A stretch of DNA of 10,835 bases from NCBI GenBank assembly GCA_900540305.1, contig UQFL01000061.1:1-10835 (forward strand), given 5' to 3'. The DNA comes from an uncultured Oscillospiraceae bacterium. Lineage in GTDB: Bacteria; Bacillota; Clostridia; Oscillospirales; Acutalibacteraceae. The translations under genes and the position numbers were made by a program. Below the pieces are notes generated by a model. It worked only from the letters and a program-made list of their open reading frames with translations, made no database searches and was not told where the DNA came from. Of the stretch, positions 7,271-10,835 are shown piece by piece (position 1 is the first letter of the stretch; each line of letters begins with the position of its first letter).

Positions 7271-8407
7271 TTACCTCCCGTTAAAGATTAAATCGCATTG
7301 TTCTTTTATATTAAACTCTTTAAAATACGCTTCTTCTTTAGGTATCCATTCATCTTTGAATTTTTTGAGCATATTTTCGCCGTTTCTGTTTTCTATTCTT
7401 TTGAGCTGTTCGCCTTGCTCTATATCTGCAAAAATTTTTAAATCATAACAGTCGCCGAAATAAGGGTGCATACAGTATGCGCCCTCAATTATGTTAAGCC
7501 CTTTTGGAGTAATGAAATATCCGCTTTCCGTTTTTTGTTTGCGGCAGTTGTAAGGCTTGTATAAAACCCTCTCTTTATTTAAGATTTTATCTAAAACTTC
7601 TGATTTGAAACGCTCGTAATCAACATTACCTCCCGTTTCATTCAGCCTTTCTTCTGTCCTTTGAAACGGCTGTAAAAAGAAATCGTCGGTGTGAAATATA
7701 TTGCAGTCAAAATATTTGTCTTTAAGATAGTTGCCGAGTGTTGTCTTGCCTGCACAGCACCTGCCGTCAATAGCAACTAACAATGTGTCTTTATCTGAGT
7801 TTATAAGAAGTTTGTTTATTTCTTCCTGAATATCTTTATATAAATTTTCTTCAGTTTTAATTTGCTCGCTTTTTAAGAATTCTTTTTTCAGTCTTCCTGC
7901 AATGGGCGGAACAATAATAAGCTGAATGATTATTCCGGGCACAGCGTTTATAAATCCCTGCGCGAAAAATATGTCGGCAGTGAATTCGGTTGAGGACGCA
8001 GAGTAAAGCATATATGAAGCCGCGCCCCAAATGATTCTGCCTGTAACCATTGAAATAATCATAGATAAATAAAGTCTTGCGTATTCAGATTTGAAAATCT
8101 TTGCGAAAGCTTCATAAAGCAGTCCGCAAAATGCCCCGTAAGCGGCAAGCTCAAACATCATTCCCACAGCACTCGGAAAAAGAACGGGTGCACCGAATAA
8201 AATACTTCTCAGCAGGGGAGTTAGAAGCCCAACCGTGAATCCTAACGGCGCTCCGCAGATGAAACCGCAAAGCATAGCGGGTATATGCATTGGCAAAAGC
8301 ATATTTCCTATTTTAGGTATCTGCATAGTTATGAAAGGAAAAACAATGCCGAGGGCGAAGAAAACTCCCGCAAATACAATTTTTTTAGTGCCGTTGATTT
8401 TAACCAT
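7271..8407 (-). CDS. ECF transporter S component fused to a uridine-kinase-like P-loop kinase (378 aa)
   Basis: This is a two-domain fusion. Residues 1 to about 175 form a hydrophobic integral-membrane domain with the look of a group II ECF transporter substrate-binding (S) component: a first helix with small-xxx-small spacing (G14, A18), then MLLPMHIPAMLCGFICG (36-52), a TPLLRSILFGAP segment (63-74) and MMFELAAYG (83-91). After a charged linker (about 176-205) comes a cytosolic kinase domain: Walker A GRCCAGKT (215-222, K221), HTDDFF (239-244) as the likely acceptor-site acidic pair, IIEGAY (306-311) as a Walker B-like strand, and an Arg-rich lid RIENRNGE (337-344). It resembles uridine kinase/phosphoribulokinase-type enzymes. 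The model is uptake through the shared ECF energising module, then phosphorylation that traps the substrate inside. The substrate is not determined; a vitamin or nucleoside fits. ATG 8407 follows GAGGA (8412-8416). No ECF A or T genes are in the window, as expected for group II. Confidence 0.88.
   Translation of the reverse strand: MVKINGTKKIVFAGVFFALGIVFPFITMQIPKIGNMLLPMHIPAMLCGFICGAPLGFTVGLLTPLLRSILFGAPVLFPSAVGMMFELAAYGAFCGLLYEAFAKIFKSEYARLYLSMIISMVTGRIIWGAASYMLYSASSTEFTADIFFAQGFINAVPGIIIQLIIVPPIAGRLKKEFLKSEQIKTEENLYKDIQEEINKLLINSDKDTLLVAIDGRCCAGKTTLGNYLKDKYFDCNIFHTDDFFLQPFQRTEERLNETGGNVDYERFKSEVLDKILNKERVLYKPYNCRKQKTESGYFITPKGLNIIEGAYCMHPYFGDCYDLKIFADIEQGEQLKRIENRNGENMLKKFKDEWIPKEEAYFKEFNIKEQCDLIFNGR
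7274..7279 (-). promoter_or_regulatory. ribosome binding site inside the upstream gene's last codons
   Basis: The minus strand reads GGGAGG TAA TATT ATG. The Shine-Dalgarno GGGAGG is also the Gly-Arg codon pair that ends the transporter-kinase protein, directly followed by its stop codon and then the reductase start. This is a classic arrangement for translational coupling. Confidence 0.85.
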
Positions 8408-8442
8408 ATAGTCCTCGCTGATATTTATAGATTTCTACTTGT

Positions 8443-8470
8443 ATTTTATCAAAAGATATATTTTAGTCAA
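8443..8470 (-). promoter_or_regulatory. strong promoter for the transporter-kinase / reductase operon
   Basis: The minus strand has TTGACT (8465-8470), a 16-base spacer and TAAAAT (8443-8448), preceded by TGA to give an extended -10. The match is 10 of 12 to consensus plus the TG element. Transcription should start near 8436, so the leader is only about 28 bases. That is too short for the vitamin riboswitches that often precede ECF S-component genes. Confidence 0.8.
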
Positions 8471-8498
8471 TATATAATATAAACAATATAAAAGAAAA

Positions 8499-8518
8499 AG
8501 CAGGTCACAAAACCTGCT
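8499..8518. terminator. bidirectional intrinsic terminator after the DUF3267 gene
   Basis: AGCAGGT (8499-8505) and ACCTGCT (8512-8518) form a 7-bp stem with a 6-base loop. On the minus strand it is followed by TTTTCTTTT, and on the plus strand by CTTTTTTT. It lies about 22 bases after the stop of the DUF3267 gene (8541), which it would terminate. The 24 bases 8495-8518 are nearly identical to 9202-9225. Confidence 0.82.
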
Positions 8519-8540
8519 CTTTTTTTATAAAACAGACTGA

Positions 8541-9119
8541 TTATTTACCTGAGAAAACACTCATTCCAAGACCGGAGTCCTTTACTAATATATCATTGGG
8601 CAATTTTAAAAATTTAAATGTAACATATAAATCGCCTGCAGCACCTGATATGTTTTCTAATTGAATAAAATAAACTACCCAAAACCATTCTTTAGGCACT
8701 AATGCATTTATTATTCCTAATATAATTCCAAATAAAACTATGGGAGCAAGAGCAATTATTATGTAGCTTTTTTTATCGTAATAATCATCACTGCCTGCAT
8801 AAGCATATAGACCGTTAAAACCATATTTAATTTTTTTAGTTCCGCATAATTTCATCACAATTCCGTGAACAACTTCATGCAGAACCATATAAATAACAAT
8901 AGATACTAAAATAATAGCAAGCTTAATAAGCAACGAAATTAAATCTCCACTGTAAACGAAGAATGTTGTTATAGGTACAGCGAAAAAAGCAGGTACTACC
9001 ATTAATATTGCTATTATTAAAGAAAGAATGTTAACAAAAACATTGGTCTTTTTGTCTTTTTGCAGGTTTATTGAGTAAATTTCTTTGTAGTTTTCAGGTA
9101 AAGTTTTGTAAGCTTTCAT
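8541..9119 (-). CDS. DUF3267-type membrane zincin (putative metalloprotease, 192 aa)
   Basis: This is a small integral-membrane protein with the zinc-protease signature HEVVH (H81, E82 and H85 counted from the chosen start) inside a hydrophobic segment. Other hydrophobic stretches fall at about 28-52, 58-80 and 118-140. A later motif ENISGAAGDLY (about 155-165) supplies N156 and D163, and D163 is a plausible third zinc ligand. This layout fits the DUF3267 putative zincin family, distant from site-2 proteases; its substrate is unknown. The reading frame is open for 32 codons upstream, but ATG 9119 is preferred because GGAG (9127-9130) stands 7 bases before it and the extension would cover the promoter region. 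To the eye the gene looks more AT-rich than the mannosidase or reductase genes. It lies between two near-identical terminators, next to the putative attachment site. Confidence 0.8.
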   Translation of the reverse strand: MKAYKTLPENYKEIYSINLQKDKKTNVFVNILSLIIAILMVVPAFFAVPITTFFVYSGDLISLLIKLAIILVSIVIYMVLHEVVHGIVMKLCGTKKIKYGFNGLYAYAGSDDYYDKKSYIIIALAPIVLFGIILGIINALVPKEWFWVVYFIQLENISGAAGDLYVTFKFLKLPNDILVKDSGLGMSVFSGK

Positions 9120-9156
9120 AAATATTCTCCAAATAATAGTGTTTTTCTGCATTTTT

Positions 9157-9185
9157 AATGTATCATATTTGATTTGATTATACAA
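9157..9185 (-). promoter_or_regulatory. candidate promoter for the DUF3267 gene
   Basis: Two overlapping possibilities are seen on the minus strand. One is TTGTAT (9180-9185), a 17-base spacer and TACATT (9157-9162) with an upstream TG. The other uses the TATAAT at 9177-9182 as its -10, but its -35 would fall in the upstream terminator region. Either start site leaves a leader of about 30-50 bases. Exact placement is uncertain. Confidence 0.4.
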
Positions 9186-9204
9186 GAGAGCAAATAAAAT
9201 AAAA

Positions 9205-9226
9205 AAGCAGGCCATAAGACCTGCTT
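9205..9226 (-). terminator. intrinsic terminator behind the tRNA-like 3' end
   Basis: On the minus strand AAGCAGG and CCTGCTT form a 7-bp stem with an 8-base loop, then the T-rich run TTTTTTATTTTATTT. It starts 2 bases past the CCA of the tRNA-like sequence, where a tRNA gene's own terminator would normally be. In its present place it would also end integrase transcripts. Confidence 0.82.
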
Positions 9227-9228
9227 GG

Positions 9229-9244
9229 TGGTTGCGGGGGCAGG
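9229..9244 (-). other. putative attachment site: 3' end of initiator tRNA-fMet
   Basis: The minus strand reads CCTGCCCCCGCAACCA, which matches from memory the T-stem/acceptor 3' end of bacterial initiator tRNA-Met (ending CCCCGCAACCA, with the A72 typical of the initiator). The match stops there: upstream bases do not continue into a tRNA, so no complete tRNA is present. A tRNA 3' fragment downstream of an integrase and followed by a terminator is the expected remnant where an integrative element has joined the chromosome and carried the rest of the tRNA to its other end. Confidence 0.6.
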
Positions 9245-9291
9245 GTGAAAATTGACGAAATTGCCTTAAATACTGCCGTTTTCAAAATTTT

Positions 9292-9313
9292 GTGTGCAAT
9301 AGGTGTGCAATAG
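9292..9313. repeat. tandem 11-bp direct repeat next to the att site
   Basis: Two perfect, adjoining copies of GTGTGCAATAG lie at 9292-9302 and 9303-9313, between the integrase stop and the tRNA-like core. Short direct repeats in this place are typical arm-type binding sites for the N-terminal domain of Tn916/lambda-like integrases. I found no third copy in the window. Confidence 0.75.
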
Positions 9314-9318
9314 ATAAT

Positions 9319-10494
9319 TTAACAAACCAACCCTTGTTTTTTTATATACTCATCAAACTGTTTTATATCTTCGGACTGGAATTCTGCGAAGGCGTCGCAA
9401 TAGGTATTCAAAGTTACTTCTATATCCTTGTGGCCGAGCAGGGTTTGAAGAACCTTTGCGGACATACCGCCCTCAATACAGCGTGTAGCATAGGTATGAC
9501 GCAGTGAGTGAAGAGAGACTTTGCCTTTAATGCTCTTATCCAAAATATCGTATTTTTTTAAAACCCTTTGAAATTCAGAGTTAACCTGGCTTGTGGTAAT
9601 AACCTTATTTGCTCTGTAATCATAGAAAAATAAGTTTTCTTTGTTAGGATGAATAGTTTTAGCATATTCCTCTAAATCACTGTATATAAAGCTTGGAATG
9701 GGGATTTGCCTTTGTCCTGCATAAGTCTTAGTTGTGTCGCCTACTACCGATTTTCTATCTTTGTCTCTTGTTACGGTTCGGTGAATAGTGATTTGTCTGA
9801 AGGGAAAATTAATATCACTTATTGCCAGAGCATTAATCTCACCCATTCTCATTCCGGAGTACATTGAAAGATACATTTGCATTTTATATTTAATATTGTC
9901 ATTAGCCGCTAAAGCATTAATGAGTTTCTTTTGTTCATTAAGCGTAAGTGCTCGGACCTTTTCAGCCTTGTGGCTCGATTTAGGCTTTTCTATTTCGTCC
10001 ATAGGATTTACGGCAATGAGCTTTTTCTTTTTTGCCAAACGAAAACCTTCTTTAAGCAGCTGATAGTCTTTTCTCAATGTACTTTCGGAATATTGTGTAA
10101 TATATATCATATATTTTTCAAGCAAGGTTTCCGTAACATCTTTTAAAGGCAATTTTGCAAAACGCTGGCGAGATATTCTGTTGAGTGTGTCAAGTTTTGT
10201 GCGATAGGTGTTTTCCTTAATATCGTTGCGCCTAAGTTGGTTATCCAACATACTCTTTATGAATTCTTCAAGGCTTATTTTGCTTGGCTCAACAGCCGTA
10301 CCATAAAGATATTCGTTTCTTAATTTTTCGGCGGCTCTGATTGCATCGTTTTTCGTTTTGCCACTTACGCTTTTACGAATAAGTTTTCCTTCGCTGTCTC
10401 TGCCGACAGTGATTTGCCCTCTCCAGCCTGTTGCTGTTTTATAAAATGTTCCTTCGCCGTTTCCGCGGGCTTTTGTTTTTTGTTTTTCACTCAT
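9319..10494 (-). CDS. int: tyrosine recombinase / integrase (391 aa)
   Basis: This is a site-specific integrase that inserts and excises the element by a covalent 3'-phosphotyrosine intermediate. Residues about 1-62 form an arm-type DNA-binding domain with the GNGEGTFYK...GWRGQI pattern of Tn916-like integrases. A helical core-binding domain (about 75-160) follows, then the catalytic domain (about 180-375). All catalytic residues are present: R216 in SGMRMGE, K256 in TTKTYAG, H329 and R332 in HSLRH, H355 in LLGHKD and Y365 in NTYCD, so the enzyme should be active. Its length is usual for integrases of Firmicute elements. The start ATG follows AGGAG (10504-10508). The sequence between them is one arm of an inverted repeat that could control translation. 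No excisionase gene lies directly upstream, where many such elements keep one. Confidence 0.95.
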   Translation of the reverse strand: MSEKQKTKARGNGEGTFYKTATGWRGQITVGRDSEGKLIRKSVSGKTKNDAIRAAEKLRNEYLYGTAVEPSKISLEEFIKSMLDNQLRRNDIKENTYRTKLDTLNRISRQRFAKLPLKDVTETLLEKYMIYITQYSESTLRKDYQLLKEGFRLAKKKKLIAVNPMDEIEKPKSSHKAEKVRALTLNEQKKLINALAANDNIKYKMQMYLSMYSGMRMGEINALAISDINFPFRQITIHRTVTRDKDRKSVVGDTTKTYAGQRQIPIPSFIYSDLEEYAKTIHPNKENLFFYDYRANKVITTSQVNSEFQRVLKKYDILDKSIKGKVSLHSLRHTYATRCIEGGMSAKVLQTLLGHKDIEVTLNTYCDAFAEFQSEDIKQFDEYIKKQGLVC

Positions 10495-10591
10495 ATTGTA
10501 TCACTCCTAAAAATGGGCATAATAAAGCCCTGCTTGATTTTTAAGCAGGGCTGTGATACAATTCTATTTGCGAGGTAGCTCTGTATCACAG
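10495..10591 (-). promoter_or_regulatory. integrase leader with competing inverted repeats
   Basis: Three related segments are seen in the leader. On the minus strand, A (10582-10591, CTGTGATACA) can pair perfectly over 10 bases with B (10551-10560, TGTATCACAG). Shifted by two bases, B (10553-10562, ATTGTATCAC) can instead pair perfectly over 10 bases with C (10495-10504, GTGATACAAT). Segment C fills the space between the Shine-Dalgarno AGGAG and the start codon of the integrase. A-B pairing would leave the start open; B-C pairing would hide it. A third stem (10526-10552) lies between B and C. The same repeats could instead be operator half-sites (TGTATCAC) for a DNA-binding regulator. I do not recognise a named RNA family. 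Confidence 0.55.
10526..10552 (-). terminator. GC-rich hairpin in the integrase leader (possible attenuator)
   Basis: AGCCCTGCTT (10526-10535) and AAGCAGGGCT (10543-10552) form a perfect 10-bp stem with a 7-base loop. On the minus strand it is followed by TTTATTATG, a poor T-run, so termination may be partial. It overlaps the last two bases of the A-B pairing described for the leader, so the two structures partly exclude each other. It lies about 30 bases before the integrase start. Confidence 0.55.
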
Positions 10592-10604
10592 ACCTACTTA
10601 TTCT

Positions 10605-10638
10605 AAACCTCTATCCTGTTGGCGCAGGGTAGGGGTTT
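10605..10638 (+). terminator. intrinsic terminator reading on the plus strand
   Basis: Arms 10605-10618 and 10625-10638 form a continuous 14-bp stem with two G-U wobbles and a 6-base loop when read on the plus strand, followed by ATTTTTTATTT. Read on the minus strand the same positions give two C-A mismatches and no T-run. So the structure serves a plus-strand transcript, although no plus-strand gene is visible before it. Confidence 0.65.
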
Positions 10639-10647
10639 ATTTTTTAT

Positions 10648-10785
10648 TTAATTTCTTTTCTGACGCAAAACTCTATTAATCTTGTCATTTATAACAAATA
10701 AAAATGCAATAAATGAAATAAGAGCAAAAATAATAATATTTTCTATGAGTTCTGAATGTTCTTTTTCTGCATCATTGTATCCTTC
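10648..10785 (-). CDS. C-terminal end of a small membrane protein (partial, start missing)
   Basis: An open frame enters from the contig end (genomic sequence stops at 10785) and ends at TAA 10648-10650, giving 45 residues. An acidic stretch (EGYNDAEKEHSELIE) is followed by one strong hydrophobic helix (about IIIFALISFIAFLFVI) and a short basic tail (RVLRQKRN). This suggests a single C-terminal membrane anchor with the tail inside the cell. I do not recognise the protein. It precedes the integrase leader in the same direction and so probably belongs to the mobile element. Confidence 0.6.
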   Translation of the reverse strand, partial: EGYNDAEKEHSELIENIIIFALISFIAFLFVINDKINRVLRQKRN

Positions 10786-10835
10786 CTGTCTCTTATACAC
10801 ATCTGACGCTGCCGACGATCGCATAAGTGTAGATC
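10786..10835 (-). other. Nextera i5 adapter left on contig end (artefact)
   Basis: This is the reverse complement of the sequence at 1-48, two bases longer: mosaic end CTGTCTCTTATACACATCT (10786-10804), then the complement of the Read 1 sequence, index TTATGCGA and the P5 arm. It is synthetic and should be trimmed. Confidence 0.98.

Larger units (their letters stand above)
9229..10785. mobile_element. end of a tRNA-targeted integrative element (partial)
   Basis: The span runs from the putative tRNA-fMet attachment core, through tandem 11-bp repeats, the tyrosine integrase and its leader, to a truncated small membrane-protein gene. This is the integrase end of a prophage, conjugative element or genomic island. 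The rest lies beyond the contig, so the type cannot be told. The inner boundary at the tRNA fragment is inferred. Confidence 0.55.

Noticed and set aside
8408..8442. Vitamin riboswitch before the ECF transporter gene
   Set aside because: The promoter at 8443-8470 leaves a leader of only about 28 bases, too short for any known riboswitch.
9120..9215. A 32-residue hydrophobic extension of the DUF3267 protein
   Set aside because: GGAG precedes ATG 9119, and the extension would run over the promoter region and into the upstream terminator.
9226..9318. A tRNA gene next to the integrase
   Set aside because: Only 16 bases of a tRNA 3' end are present. No anticodon arm or 5' acceptor strand can be found.
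1072..10146. Plus-strand open frames of 60-100 codons across the window
   Set aside because: All lie opposite well-supported minus-strand genes or lack ribosome binding sites and recognisable protein features.
10495..10650. Retron or other reverse-transcriptase-linked RNA, suggested by the row of hairpins
   Set aside because: No reverse transcriptase gene is in the window and the hairpin order does not match a retron layout I can defend.
1..10835. Perfect inverted repeats at both ends, suggesting a transposon or linear plasmid
   Set aside because: They are Illumina Nextera adapter and Tn5 mosaic-end sequence.

Overview
The window is an assembled short-read contig. Both tips are Illumina Nextera adapter (1-48 and 10786-10835), so only about 49-10785 is genomic. 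Every credible gene lies on the minus strand. The contents suggest a low-to-moderate GC Firmicute of the Clostridia, probably an anaerobe from a gut-like habitat. The reasons are strong AGGAGG-type ribosome binding sites, TTGACA/TATAAT and extended -10 promoters, an ECF vitamin-type transporter subunit, an aldo/keto reductase with two 4Fe-4S clusters, and a large cytosolic GH38 alpha-mannosidase. This is an inference; no marker gene is present.

Genes are described in transcription order, from high to low coordinates. At 10648-10785 is the C-terminal end of a small membrane protein, cut by the contig end. An untranslated leader of about 150 bases follows (10495-10647), with overlapping, mutually exclusive inverted repeats, and then a tyrosine integrase (9319-10494). 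Downstream of the integrase are a tandem 11-bp repeat (9292-9313) and a 16-nt stretch identical, as I recall it, to the 3' end of bacterial initiator tRNA-fMet (9229-9244). An intrinsic terminator follows at once. This is what one end of a tRNA-targeted integrative element looks like: element at higher coordinates, resident chromosome at lower coordinates.

The resident side begins with a DUF3267-type membrane zincin (8541-9119), bracketed by two nearly identical terminator hairpins. Next, from an excellent extended -10 promoter, comes a two-gene operon. Its first gene is a natural fusion of an ECF transporter S component with a P-loop small-molecule kinase (7271-8407). The second is a ferredoxin-type aldo/keto reductase (6175-7266), translationally coupled to it. 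A separate transcription unit encodes an OpgB/LtaS-like membrane phosphoglycerol transferase (4214-6061) and ends in a strong terminator.

The last group is a UPF0178 (YqxD/YaiI) protein (3639-4079), a 72-residue protein of unknown function (3366-3584), and the GH38 alpha-mannosidase (93-3356). The last two are tightly coupled and have their own consensus promoter overlapping the UPF0178 stop codon.

The most interesting points are the transporter-kinase fusion, the switch-like leader of the integrase, the tRNA-fMet attachment-site remnant, and a Ser in place of the usual Thr nucleophile in the phosphoglycerol transferase. I saw no CRISPR array, complete tRNA, rRNA, insertion sequence or convincing riboswitch. 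The longest stretch without a gene is about 200 bases (9120-9318), and its contents are listed.
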